Source: Paraburkholderia fungorum (GTDB lineage: Bacteria; Pseudomonadota; Gammaproteobacteria; Burkholderiales; Burkholderiaceae). Taken from it: a stretch of DNA of 64,000 nucleotides. The notes under the pieces were generated by a model. The model did no database searches. It was not told where the DNA came from and saw nothing but the letters and a program-made list of their open reading frames with translations. Positions 56,284-64,000 of the stretch are shown piece after piece. The stretch lies in contig NZ_MCAS01000003.1 in assembly GCF_003610895.1 (NCBI RefSeq), positions 1-64,000 of the forward strand, read 5' to 3'. Each line of letters opens with the position of its first letter. Within the stretch, counting starts at the first letter, position 1. A program made the translations under genes and the position numbers.

Positions 56284-56661
56284 TCAAGCCGCATTGGCGT
56301 GCTGGGGCGGCACGGCCAGCGCGCGGCCGACGCGTGCTTCGATCTTGCCGTAGCGCCACAGGTTGTACTCGCCGACCGGCGTGGTGCGAAACAGATTGCA
56401 CACTGCGACCGTGGTGTCGAAATCGCGCACGTCCGCCATGATGTAGAAGGTCCACGGCGCGTTGTCGGCGCTGCCGACGGTGAGGCGGTCGTCGTCCATG
56501 ATGCCGAGCACCTGAACTCCCTCCATCGATTCGACTGCGGCCAGCATCTTGCCGTAAGCCTGCCAGACTTCACCGATCTTCTCGCGCGGCAAGTCGAAGA
56601 AATTCTGCGTTACGCCGCAGCAGAACAGTACGCGCAAGGGCAGCGTCGGGGTATCGGACAT
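56284..56661 (-). CDS. iacB: IacB-like conserved protein
   Basis: A 125-residue protein without a named domain. Segments RVLFCCGVTQNFFDLP, GVQVLGIMDDDR, PWTFYIMADV, ACNLFR-like VCNLFRTTPVGEYNLWRY and EARVGRAL match what I recall of IacB, a small protein always found next to iacA. ATG 56661 is preceded by GGAGAA eight bases upstream, which itself lies inside an earlier ATG. Its biochemical role is unknown. Confidence 0.75.
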   Translation of the reverse strand: MSDTPTLPLRVLFCCGVTQNFFDLPREKIGEVWQAYGKMLAAVESMEGVQVLGIMDDDRLTVGSADNAPWTFYIMADVRDFDTTVAVCNLFRTTPVGEYNLWRYGKIEARVGRALAVPPQHANAA

Positions 56662-56710
56662 TGTGTAGTTCTCCATGAAATCGTTTGACGGTCAAATGCG
56701 GAAAAATGGC

Positions 56711-57907
56711 TTACAGGTAACCCGGAATCGGCGGTACGCCGACGAACACGGCGCCGGCGCCGTCGTAGTTGCCTTCGCCGAGAAACGCGTGCTGGGTGAC
56801 CACCATCGCATCGCGCAGCAGGCGTTGCAACGGATGCGTACGGTAGATCGCCATGGTGCCGCCGAGCCGGTAGGCACGCTGCACGACCTCGGCGCCTTCG
56901 CGGGCGATCTGTGTCGCAGCGAGGCGCAGCAGGCTGGTCTGCTCGGGTGTGACAGGGTTGCCGGCGAGGATCGATTGCCAGACCGTGTCGGTGGTGTCGT
57001 AGAAGAATGCGCGGGCCGAACGCAGTTGCGCTTCGGCTTTCGCCAGTTCGATCCGGTAGTACGCGCGCTCGGCGAGTTGCGGCGCGCCGGTGGTGGTCTT
57101 GCGGCCGCCGGCCATCTGGTTGGCGACATCGAGCGCCGCGCGCGCCAGACCGAGATTGACCACGGCCAGCACCTGCGCCGCGTAGGCGATCGTTGGGTAG
57201 CGATACAGCGGTTCATCTACGCAGGGTTCGCCGCCGCGCACGAAAGTCCAGTCTTCGGCGACGAACTGGTCGTCAACGCGCAGATCGTGGCTGCCGGTGC
57301 CTTGCATGCCGACCACATCCCAGTTCTCGACGATTTCCACCTGATGCGGACGAAACACGGCGGTGCGCGGTTTGCCGGACAGGCCCGGGGCGCCTGCACC
57401 TGCACCTGCACCGGCCACACCGATGCCCACGCCGAGCCAATCCGCGCCCTTGCAGCCGCTCGCGAACTTCCAGGTGCCGTTCACGCGCCAGCCGCCTTCG
57501 GCGGGCTGGGCGGGTTGAACCGGGAAGAGGCCGCCTGCGAACACCTGATCGGGACCGTCGGCGTAGATCCGCGCCTGAGTCGCCAGCGGCAAGGCCGCGA
57601 GATACACGTTTGCCGAGCCGAAACTCGCGACCCATGCCGCCGAGCCATCCGCCACCGCGATGCGTTCGATCATGTCGAGAAACGCGCCGGGCGCGAGCGC
57701 ATCGCCGCCGAACCGTCGCGGTGTGGCCGCGCGATATACACCCGCGCGTTTGAGTTTCGCGATCAGATCACGCGGCACATGCGACAGGCGCTCGAACTCC
57801 TCACGCCGTAGCGCGATTTCGGCGATGACATCGGCAAGCGGCAAGCGCGTGGCATCGCGGCTGGCGTTCGCGACGGCGGCAACAGTGTCGGTGGCGGTGT
57901 CTGACAT
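56711..57907 (-). CDS. iacA: Acyl-CoA-dehydrogenase-like flavin monooxygenase (IacA-like)
   Basis: A 398-residue protein of the acyl-CoA-dehydrogenase fold group D monooxygenases (HpaB/HsaA-type). IacA starts indole-3-acetate breakdown by oxidising the indole ring, using reduced flavin. Segments: YRAATPRRFGGDAL, AVADGSAAWVASF, GTWKFASGC, VVGMQGTGSHDL, and AYRLGGTMAIYRTHPLQRLLRDA in the C-terminal helical domain. AAGGAGA precedes ATG 57907. It is the first gene of the A-B-I-H-E unit. A (CCTGCA)3-type repeat codes for an Ala-Gly run in the middle. Confidence 0.85.
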   Translation of the reverse strand: MSDTATDTVAAVANASRDATRLPLADVIAEIALRREEFERLSHVPRDLIAKLKRAGVYRAATPRRFGGDALAPGAFLDMIERIAVADGSAAWVASFGSANVYLAALPLATQARIYADGPDQVFAGGLFPVQPAQPAEGGWRVNGTWKFASGCKGADWLGVGIGVAGAGAGAGAPGLSGKPRTAVFRPHQVEIVENWDVVGMQGTGSHDLRVDDQFVAEDWTFVRGGEPCVDEPLYRYPTIAYAAQVLAVVNLGLARAALDVANQMAGGRKTTTGAPQLAERAYYRIELAKAEAQLRSARAFFYDTTDTVWQSILAGNPVTPEQTSLLRLAATQIAREGAEVVQRAYRLGGTMAIYRTHPLQRLLRDAMVVTQHAFLGEGNYDGAGAVFVGVPPIPGYL

Positions 57908-58049
57908 GGCGGGGCATCTCCTTGATTCGTTGTGGGCTGAAACTCGAGGCATGCAGATCGCGGGGAATGAGGTGACTGACGATGCATGCAGAGTGAAGCC
58001 AGTCTAGAAATGCAAAAAGAACGCTTCAATTGGGACGCGGGGTGTGTTT

Positions 58050-58075
58050 TTAGGTAACCCGCCCGGGATATCTAA
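58050..58075. promoter_or_regulatory. 26-bp dyad between iacA-like gene and sensor kinase
   Basis: Two 12-base arms (58050-58061 and 58064-58075) match as inverted repeats at 10 of 12 positions around a CC centre; the core is AACCCG-CC-CGGGAT. It lies 143 bases from the iacA-like start and 37 bases from the kinase start. A binding site for the FixJ-type regulator is the likely meaning. Confidence 0.5.
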
Positions 58076-58111
58076 AGAAATCTTCAGACGCGAATCCCGC
58101 GGACTGGTGTT

Positions 58112-59668
58112 ATGTTCCATTCCATACGCAATCGAATTTTTTCGCCGTCCCGTCAGATGAACTTCCCCGCTGAAGAAGATTTCCACCGCCTGCTCGACGC
58201 GCTCACGCTGTGCGTGCTGCTGCACGACGCCGACACCAAGGCGATTGTGTGGGCCAATCGCGCGGCTTGCGAGGCACTCGGCTTTACGCTCGAAGAACTG
58301 CTGCCGCTCAAGGCGAAAGACATGACCCGCCCGGTGCCGAAGTACCGGCGTGAGATTGGTGTCGGCGCAATGGACCGTGCGATCACCGAAGGCCCGCAGG
58401 TTTACGAGTGGTGTTACCGCTCGCGCAACGGGGCCGATATGCTGTCTGAGGCGATTGCCACCTACGTGCCGCTGCGCGAGCTGGCGGTGGTGATGGTGCA
58501 GTTCCGCGACATCAGCGTCGAGGACACGCTCAAGCAGACGCTGCGGCGCTACGAATCGCGGTTGCGGGAATTCATGCAGGATCTCGGCGAGGGCGTCGCC
58601 GTCCTGACGCCGAAGGGCGAAGTGGAATTCGTCAGCGAATCCGGACGGCGTGTGCTGGGTCTGGAAGAGGGCGCGCCAATGGGCGACGTGCGCGACTATT
58701 GCAGCGAAGCCGATCGCGACCGTCTGGTTGAGCAACTCGCCAGTGCGCCGCGCATCCAGCCCTCGGCGCCACAGCGTTATCGCATCACGCGCCGCGATGG
58801 CACGCCAGGCTGGCTGCGCATCACCTGCAGGCGGATCGAGATCGAAGACGACCTTAACGGCCGCCTGCTGCACTTTCGCGATATCACGGACGAAGTCGCG
58901 CTCGAAGAGGCGCGCCGTCACGAGGCGCGGTTGCTGGAATACGCGGGACGCTACAACGCGATGGGCGAAATGGCGACCGCTATTGCGCACGAGTTGAGCC
59001 AGCCGCTCGCCGCGGTGCGTAATTTCATCGAAGGCGCGATCCTGCGGCTCGCCCAACCCGGCACACTCGAAGACGCGTTGTGGGGCCTGCGCAGCGCCGA
59101 TCGCCAGGCCGAGCACGCGGCGCTCATCATCAGGAGCGTGCGCGATTACATCGTCCGGCGCGAGCCGAGCGAGACTGAGGCCGATCTGCGCGACATCGTC
59201 GCGGACGTTGCGTACTTCATCGAGTTGCGTGCCAAAGATGCCGGTATTACGGTCACCATCGAGCAGGCACCGGAAGCCTTGCCGGTGTATGGCGAGCGCG
59301 TGCTGATCGGTCAGGTGGTGCTGAATCTGGCGTTCAATGCGATCGAGGCGCTGACGGAAGGTGCGACGGCGGATACTCATGCCTCTCACGCGGCAGCACG
59401 GCGCGGTGAGTTGCGCCTGGTCACCGGTCTGCGCGGCAAGCTTGCGCTCGTCCAGGTGATCGATAACGGCCCAGGCGTGCCCGCCGACGCGCATGGCCGG
59501 CTGTTCGACGGTTTTTCTTCGTCGAAGGCGGGCGGCAACGGCATTGGTTTGTCGCTGTGCAAGAACATCGTCACGCGGCACGGTGGCGAAATCTGGGCCA
59601 AACCGGCACGCGAGGGCGGGCTTCATTGCAGCTTTACGCTGCCGTTCGCCGCCGCGCCTCGCCGCTGA
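58112..59668 (+). CDS. PAS-domain sensor histidine kinase (FixL-type)
   Basis: A 518-residue cytosolic kinase with no membrane segment. Two PAS domains (about 15-140 and 150-280) precede a HisKA/HATPase core: H-box MATAIAHELSQPLAA, N-box VVLNLAFNAIEAL, G-box DNGPGVP and GNGIGLSLCKNI. The His-Glu-Leu-Ser-Gln-Pro H-box is of the FixL/DctB type that pairs with FixJ-like regulators such as that encoded at 53168. In Paraburkholderia phytofirmans a two-component pair controls iac genes; this is a likely counterpart. Confidence 0.9.
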   Translation: MFHSIRNRIFSPSRQMNFPAEEDFHRLLDALTLCVLLHDADTKAIVWANRAACEALGFTLEELLPLKAKDMTRPVPKYRREIGVGAMDRAITEGPQVYEWCYRSRNGADMLSEAIATYVPLRELAVVMVQFRDISVEDTLKQTLRRYESRLREFMQDLGEGVAVLTPKGEVEFVSESGRRVLGLEEGAPMGDVRDYCSEADRDRLVEQLASAPRIQPSAPQRYRITRRDGTPGWLRITCRRIEIEDDLNGRLLHFRDITDEVALEEARRHEARLLEYAGRYNAMGEMATAIAHELSQPLAAVRNFIEGAILRLAQPGTLEDALWGLRSADRQAEHAALIIRSVRDYIVRREPSETEADLRDIVADVAYFIELRAKDAGITVTIEQAPEALPVYGERVLIGQVVLNLAFNAIEALTEGATADTHASHAAARRGELRLVTGLRGKLALVQVIDNGPGVPADAHGRLFDGFSSSKAGGNGIGLSLCKNIVTRHGGEIWAKPAREGGLHCSFTLPFAAAPRR

Positions 59669-59675
59669 GCGCATC

Positions 59676-61028
59676 TCAATCATGCGTGGTGTGGACGTTC
59701 TTTGGAATGGTCACTAGCGTGATCGCGGTGATGAGACCAAAGCCGATCAGCATCAGGGCAACTGGCCAGGGCGCATGAATCTTCGAGTACAGCGCAATGG
59801 CGACCAAAGGCGCCAGTCCGCCGGAGAAGACCGACGCGATTTCGTGCCCTAAGGCCATGCCTGAATAGCGGACTTCAGTGGGAAAAAGCTCGCCCATCAG
59901 CGCAGGCTGCGTGCCGATCATCGCGGCGTGGCAGAAGGGCAAGCCGAGCGCGAGCGAAAGGAACACGAGCAGGGGTTCATGCGTATCGATCAGCCAGAAC
60001 GCAGGAAACGCGATCACGACGAGGCCGAGCGCGCCGATCATATACACCGGCCGGCGACCGATCACATCCGATAGCCGCCCCCACAGCACGATCGTGAAAA
60101 GTTCGAGGAGCATGGCGAGCATCACGCCGCCGAGCATCACCGAAACCGGCACGCCGATCGTCTTGCCGTACACCAGCACGAACGACAGGAAGATATACGT
60201 GCCGCCGTTTTCGGCCACGCGCAACCCCATGGCCTGCAACACCTGTTTCGGGTGATTGCGCAACACGGTCAGCACCGGCATGTGCTTCGGCTTGGCCGTG
60301 GCGAAGTCGCGGCTCTCGGGCAGACGCCGGCGAATGTACACCCCCACGCCGAAGATCAGCACGCTGGCGAGAAACGGCACGCGCCATCCCCAGGACATGA
60401 AACTTTCCGCCGGTAGCCGCTGCACCAGATAAAACGCGGCCGCCGACAACACGAAGCCACCCGCCACGCCCAACTGACTGAACGACGCATAGTAGCCACG
60501 GCGATTAGGGGGCGCGCTCTCGCTGATCAGCAGCACGCCGCCGCCCCATTCACCGCCGGACGCAATGCCTTGCACGACGCGCAGACAGACGAGCGCGATG
60601 GGGGCGAGGAAACCGATCTGCGAGAACGTCGGCAACAGGCCGATGCCGAAGGTGGCCACGCCCATCATCATCAGCGTTACGACGAGCGCGCCTTTGCGGC
60701 CATGCCGGTCGCCAATGTGGCCGAACACCACGCCGCCCAGCGGTCGCGCCACAAAACCAATCGCGAAGCCGGCGAAGGCGGCGAGGGTCCCCATCAGCGG
60801 ATCGCCGTGCAACGGGAAGAACAACGGCCCGAAAATCAGGGCCGCAGCCGTGCCGTACAGAAAGAAGTCATACCATTCGAGTGCGTTGCCGAGCACGGAG
60901 GCAACGACGATCCGCCGCAGTGCGCGCGAAGTTGCCGGCACCGCGGGCGTGACGGGCATAACGGACGAGTTGGCCGTGGGAGAAAACGTGTCGTTTTGCA
61001 TCGTCGTGCTCGCTGGATGTGTCGTCAT
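59676..61028 (-). CDS. MFS transporter in the iac cluster
   Basis: A 450-residue MHS-type symporter with twelve predicted helices. Signature GVVFGHIGDRHGRKGAL between helices 2 and 3, EWYDFFLYGTAAALI in helix 1, RVVQGIASGGEWGGG in helix 4. Its ATG follows directly on the dioxygenase beta-subunit stop, so it is co-transcribed with iacC-iacD. It probably imports indole-3-acetate or a related aromatic acid. Confidence 0.9.
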   Translation of the reverse strand: MTTHPASTTMQNDTFSPTANSSVMPVTPAVPATSRALRRIVVASVLGNALEWYDFFLYGTAAALIFGPLFFPLHGDPLMGTLAAFAGFAIGFVARPLGGVVFGHIGDRHGRKGALVVTLMMMGVATFGIGLLPTFSQIGFLAPIALVCLRVVQGIASGGEWGGGVLLISESAPPNRRGYYASFSQLGVAGGFVLSAAAFYLVQRLPAESFMSWGWRVPFLASVLIFGVGVYIRRRLPESRDFATAKPKHMPVLTVLRNHPKQVLQAMGLRVAENGGTYIFLSFVLVYGKTIGVPVSVMLGGVMLAMLLELFTIVLWGRLSDVIGRRPVYMIGALGLVVIAFPAFWLIDTHEPLLVFLSLALGLPFCHAAMIGTQPALMGELFPTEVRYSGMALGHEIASVFSGGLAPLVAIALYSKIHAPWPVALMLIGFGLITAITLVTIPKNVHTTHD

Positions 61029-61526
61029 TTACAGCAGGAAGCCGATGGCGCTCAGCGCCTCGGTCGAATCGATCAGGCGGATGACCTTCTGGGCGATACG
61101 CGCCTCGCCGCTCGCGAAACTGATGCGATGCGTAAGATCCGCTGCGAACAGGGTCGACTTGCCGCGTTTGTACGCGACGATGAGTTGCGCCGAGCTCACC
61201 TCGACCTCGTCGCTCGCATCGCTCGTCAACGTGAAACGCGAGACCGTGCGCACGGTGCGGGCGGCATCGCTCGCCGAAGCCGAATAGCCGGACAGCATGC
61301 GTTGCACGCGTTTTTCGCGCATGTCCTGATCGTCGTACGCGTAGTTCAGCGTGGCGGCGAAGTCGGTGGTGGCGGGATCGATCGGCACCACGTAAAAGCC
61401 TGCCGGGTCCCACAACGAAAGCCACTCGCGATAATCCTTGCGGTCCAGCAACTCGGCTTCGCGCCAGATCAGTTCGATCGCGCCGGCAAAGGTCTGCTGC
61501 GAGAACAGGGTGTTCTTCTGGTCCAT
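61029..61526 (-). CDS. iacD: Ring-hydroxylating dioxygenase small subunit (IacD-like)
   Basis: A 165-residue beta subunit with the SnoaL-like cone fold (AIELIWREAELLDRKDYREWLSLW, YDDQDMREKRVQRM, SSAQLIVAYKRG). Beta subunits give structure to the alpha3beta3 oxygenase. The ATG overlaps the alpha-subunit stop by one base (TAATG), so they are coupled. Confidence 0.88.
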   Translation of the reverse strand: MDQKNTLFSQQTFAGAIELIWREAELLDRKDYREWLSLWDPAGFYVVPIDPATTDFAATLNYAYDDQDMREKRVQRMLSGYSASASDAARTVRTVSRFTLTSDASDEVEVSSAQLIVAYKRGKSTLFAADLTHRISFASGEARIAQKVIRLIDSTEALSAIGFLL

Positions 61527-62809
61527 TATGCTTGCTCCATCATCGTGCGCCATTGCGCGTACGCTTCGCGCATCCCGGTTTCGTCGGTGGCGTGCGCGGT
61601 CTTTTCGCCGTTCGGCGCCGTGCTTTCGCGATTCAGGCCGCGGTTCACGAGGATCGGCAGATCAGGGCCGGCGTGCGAGCCGCGCTGTACGCGTTCCCAT
61701 GCTTCGGCATCGTCCGGACTGCCGAAGCCGAACGGACCCTGGAAGTGTTCGTGAATACGCAGGCGTACGCGGTTCGCTTCTTCGGGACCGCCGTCCATCG
61801 CGAGCGCCACGTGGCGAATTTCGGTTTCGTTCGCGGAGATGGGCCGCAGCACGCGGAAAAACGCCATCGACAGCGCGAGGTTCGGGAACAGATTCAGATT
61901 GAAGCCGACGCCCATCAGCGAGCGCACGATGCGGCGCACTTCATCGGGTGAGTGCTTTTTTGCGAGCGTGGCGGCAAGTGCCTCGAAGCGCTCGGGGATC
62001 GGCGCGCCATCGTCACGGTCGAGATCGACGAGCTCCGGCACCAGCACGGCGAGGCTATGGCCGTTGCCGAGCGAGCGGCAGAATGCTTCGTCGCTGGTCA
62101 TGAAACTCGTGATCGCGGCGGCGGTTTCGTCGTCGATCGATTTCATCCACGATTTGTGGACGACCGGAAAGTGATACAGGTCGGTGGTGTTTTCGAGCTG
62201 GATCTTCCAGTTGCCGTTGAAGCGGAAGCGATGCTCGCCGTTCGCCTTGATCGGATAGCCCGCGCCCTGTTTCATGAACAGATCGATCCACGGTTTGGCG
62301 CCGCCGAGAAAATCTTCGAGCGGTTCGATCTCCTGATTGAAGCTAGCGAAGATCAGGCCTTGATAGATGCCCACGCGCAGACTCGCGAGCGGCAACTCGG
62401 TCTTGTCGATCACGCCTTCATAACCGTCTCCATAGGGCAGCGCGCGCAATGCGCCGTCGAGGCCATAGGTCCAGCTGTGATACGGGCAGGTGAAGCCTTT
62501 CGCATTGCCTTTGTGCTGCTCGCAGACCGTCGCGCCGCGATGGCGGCAGCGGTTCTGCAGCACGTTGACAGCACCCGTTTTGTCGCGCACCACGATCACC
62601 GGCTGGCGGCCGATCGTGGTGGTGCGGAAATCGCCCGGATTCGGCAATTCGCTTTCGTGCGCGACCCAGATCCACGTCTTGTAGAAAATGCGCTCGAGTT
62701 CGGTTTCGAAAACCGCCGGATCGTAGTACAGCGAAGGGGCGACGCGGTCGGGCTGCGCGCGCTGGTACAAGGCGCTCGCATCGACGGTCTGATATGAGGA
62801 TTCGCTCAT
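61526..62809 (-). CDS. iacC: Rieske dioxygenase large subunit (IacC-like)
   Basis: A 427-residue oxygenase alpha subunit. The Rieske centre is NRCRHRGATVC with CPYHSWTY; the mononuclear iron site is ENTTDLYHFPVVH. In iac clusters IacCD acts on a hydroxylated indole-3-acetate intermediate on the way to catechol. It needs electrons from a reductase or ferredoxin (IacF-type), which is not in this window. It is the first gene of the iacC-iacD-MFS unit and is divergent from a LysR gene. Confidence 0.88.
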   Translation of the reverse strand: MSESSYQTVDASALYQRAQPDRVAPSLYYDPAVFETELERIFYKTWIWVAHESELPNPGDFRTTTIGRQPVIVVRDKTGAVNVLQNRCRHRGATVCEQHKGNAKGFTCPYHSWTYGLDGALRALPYGDGYEGVIDKTELPLASLRVGIYQGLIFASFNQEIEPLEDFLGGAKPWIDLFMKQGAGYPIKANGEHRFRFNGNWKIQLENTTDLYHFPVVHKSWMKSIDDETAAAITSFMTSDEAFCRSLGNGHSLAVLVPELVDLDRDDGAPIPERFEALAATLAKKHSPDEVRRIVRSLMGVGFNLNLFPNLALSMAFFRVLRPISANETEIRHVALAMDGGPEEANRVRLRIHEHFQGPFGFGSPDDAEAWERVQRGSHAGPDLPILVNRGLNRESTAPNGEKTAHATDETGMREAYAQWRTMMEQA

Positions 62810-62869
62810 TGGAGTGGTATGTGGGTGGTCGATGGAGCCAAGTCTCGCTGAGCGACTGATATGCGTCAA

Positions 62870-62898
62870 ATTGATCTAAAATAAAATATAAGATCAAT
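62870..62898. promoter_or_regulatory. LysR-type dyad upstream of the LysR gene and iacC
   Basis: A perfect ATTGATCT-N13-AGATCAAT inverted repeat with an AT-only centre. It ends four bases before the LysR ATG at 62902 and lies 61 bases from the divergent iacC-like start, the place expected for a regulator that represses itself and controls the dioxygenase genes. Confidence 0.65.
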
Positions 62899-62901
62899 CT
62901 C

Positions 62902-63834
62902 ATGGATATCTCGATGAATTCGCTGGATCACGTCGACCTCAATCTGCTGCGCGTTTTCCAGGCGATTGTCGAGGAGCGCAGCCTTACGCGGGCGGGTCAG
63001 CGCCTTGCGCTGTCACAGCCGGCAATCAGTTATTCGCTGGGGCGTTTGCGAACCCTGTTCGACGATCCGCTGTTCATTCGCACGCGCGCCGGCATGCAGC
63101 CCACGCCGATCGCGCTCGAACTGTCGAGCATCGTCGCGCGGGCGCTGGATACGGTGCGCGAAGCGCTGCGTTACGCGGAACATTTCGATCCGGCGGTGAG
63201 CACACGCACGTTCCGCTTATCGCTCTCCGATGCGGGGGAGTTGGCGTATCTGCCGCCGATTTGCGAAGCGTTGCACCGGCAGGCGCCGCGCGTGAAATTG
63301 CGCATCGAGCCCTTGCCGGTCGAAGAAATCGAAGATGCGTTGCGTGGCAGCCGGCTCGATTTCGCAATCGGCAATCTGCCGACGCTGACCGCGCGCACGC
63401 GGCATCAAGCGCTGTTCGAAGAGACGTACGTGTGCATGACGCGCAAGCGGCGCGGCTTGCCGCGCACGAAAGAGCTGAGCATGAAGGCGTTTCTGGACGC
63501 GTCGCACGTGCAGATCACGTCGGTCGAGCATAGCCACTATGCGCTCGACGATGCGTTTCGCGCGCAAGGGGTGGGCCGGCATATCGCGCTCGAACTGCCG
63601 CATTTCGTCGCCTTGCCGAGCGTACTGGCCGTGACCGATCTGTTCGCGACCCTGCCGCGGCGTCTGGCGCAGATTTTCAATCGGGACGGCGGGTTTCATC
63701 TGTATGAATTGCCGGTCACGTTGCCGATGGCCGCTGTCACGATGCATTGGCACGAGCATTTCGACCAGGACGAGGGCAACGTGTGGTTGCGCAATCTGAT
63801 GGGCGATATCGTGCGGCGCTTCGACGAGCGTTGA
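62902..63834 (+). CDS. LysR-family transcriptional regulator (NodD/PcpR-like)
   Basis: A 310-residue regulator with NLLRVFQAIVEERSLTRAGQ and LSQPAISYSLGRLR as the helix-turn-helix, and a substrate domain of the NodD/LinR/PcpR kind (RTFRLSLSDAGEL, GRHIALELPHFVALP). This branch often responds to aromatic or lactone-type compounds. It is divergent from the iacC-iacD-MFS unit and probably controls it through the dyad in the shared promoter. Confidence 0.9.
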   Translation: MDISMNSLDHVDLNLLRVFQAIVEERSLTRAGQRLALSQPAISYSLGRLRTLFDDPLFIRTRAGMQPTPIALELSSIVARALDTVREALRYAEHFDPAVSTRTFRLSLSDAGELAYLPPICEALHRQAPRVKLRIEPLPVEEIEDALRGSRLDFAIGNLPTLTARTRHQALFEETYVCMTRKRRGLPRTKELSMKAFLDASHVQITSVEHSHYALDDAFRAQGVGRHIALELPHFVALPSVLAVTDLFATLPRRLAQIFNRDGGFHLYELPVTLPMAAVTMHWHEHFDQDEGNVWLRNLMGDIVRRFDER

Positions 63835-63934
63835 GAAGGGCCTCGGCTGTCAGCGTGACGCAGGGCGGCTTTGCGGGCGTGCAGAATGCTGCCCAAAACG
63901 CTGCTCAAAACGCCGCGTGGATAGGCCACGCCCC

Positions 63935-64000
63935 TCAAACCCGTTTGAACAGCTCCCGCGCGAGTGAGCACAACAGCGTGGTAGCCGGCGACTCATCCTG
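63935..64000 (-). CDS. C-terminal end of an unidentified gene (partial)
   Basis: The last 21 codons before a TGA can be read on the minus strand, ending in SLARELFKRV. Such an ending is common in LysR-type regulators, but the fragment is too short to decide. The gene's start lies beyond the window. Confidence 0.35.
   Translation of the reverse strand, partial: QDESPATTLLCSLARELFKRV

Overview
The window looks like the chromosome of a Paraburkholderia/Burkholderia-type betaproteobacterium. It is GC-rich and densely coded. It carries hopanoid genes (HpnJ/I/K/L types), a Burkholderia-type porin, a KdgR/Kdu uronate module, PobA and an indole-3-acetate (iac) catabolic cluster. No rRNA, tRNA, CRISPR array, insertion sequence or phage gene was seen. 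The genus is an inference from gene content.

Layout. 1-3 kb: 3' part of ilvA, then pobA behind a strong dyad operator. 2.9-12.5 kb: a nine-gene minus-strand operon that is the most unusual part of the window. In transcription order it encodes a malate-synthase/double-hotdog fusion, a MoaD/ThiS-like sulfur carrier, an acyl carrier protein, a LuxE-like acyl-protein synthetase, an InhA-type enoyl reductase, a FabG-like reductase, an AMP-forming ligase, a LuxC-type acyl reductase and a rhodanese-E1 sulfur-carrier activator. Its start is next to an AT-rich intergenic region. I know no described pathway with this combination and I read it as an undescribed biosynthetic system. 13-15.6 kb: small exported proteins and a cytochrome b561. 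15.6-19.6 kb: kdgR, kduD, kduI and kdgT with paired operator-like dyads. 19.7-25.5 kb: a GNAT enzyme, a semialdehyde dehydrogenase, a cold-shock protein and an Ssu/Tau-type ABC importer.

25.7-34.4 kb: two plus-strand hopanoid operons, hpnJ-glycosyltransferase-hpnL and (small membrane protein)-hpnI-hpnK, flank an antisense OmpR-type two-component system. Both operons start with the same CTTAAG-N5-CTTCAG box at the same distance from a -10-like hexamer, which suggests co-regulation. 34.6-42.5 kb: an RND efflux operon diverges from a second OmpR-type two-component system; between them lie nine related hexamers at an exact 11-bp period. A large nested palindrome separates the RND gene from hpnK. 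42.5-48 kb: a ProQ/FinO-domain protein, a TAXI-type receptor, a small copper-related group (DUF2946-like, outer-membrane protein, CopC) and a porin.

48-64 kb: an amidase and MFS transporter, a LysR regulator, a frameshifted flavin reductase, a FixJ-type regulator, iacE-H-I-B-A-like genes, a PAS sensor kinase, a second MFS transporter, Rieske dioxygenase subunits (iacD, iacC) and a second LysR regulator. Together these form a near-complete indole-3-acetate degradation locus, but its flavin reductase (iacG-like) is broken and no ferredoxin or ferredoxin reductase is present in the window. The window ends inside a minus-strand gene of which only the last codons are visible.
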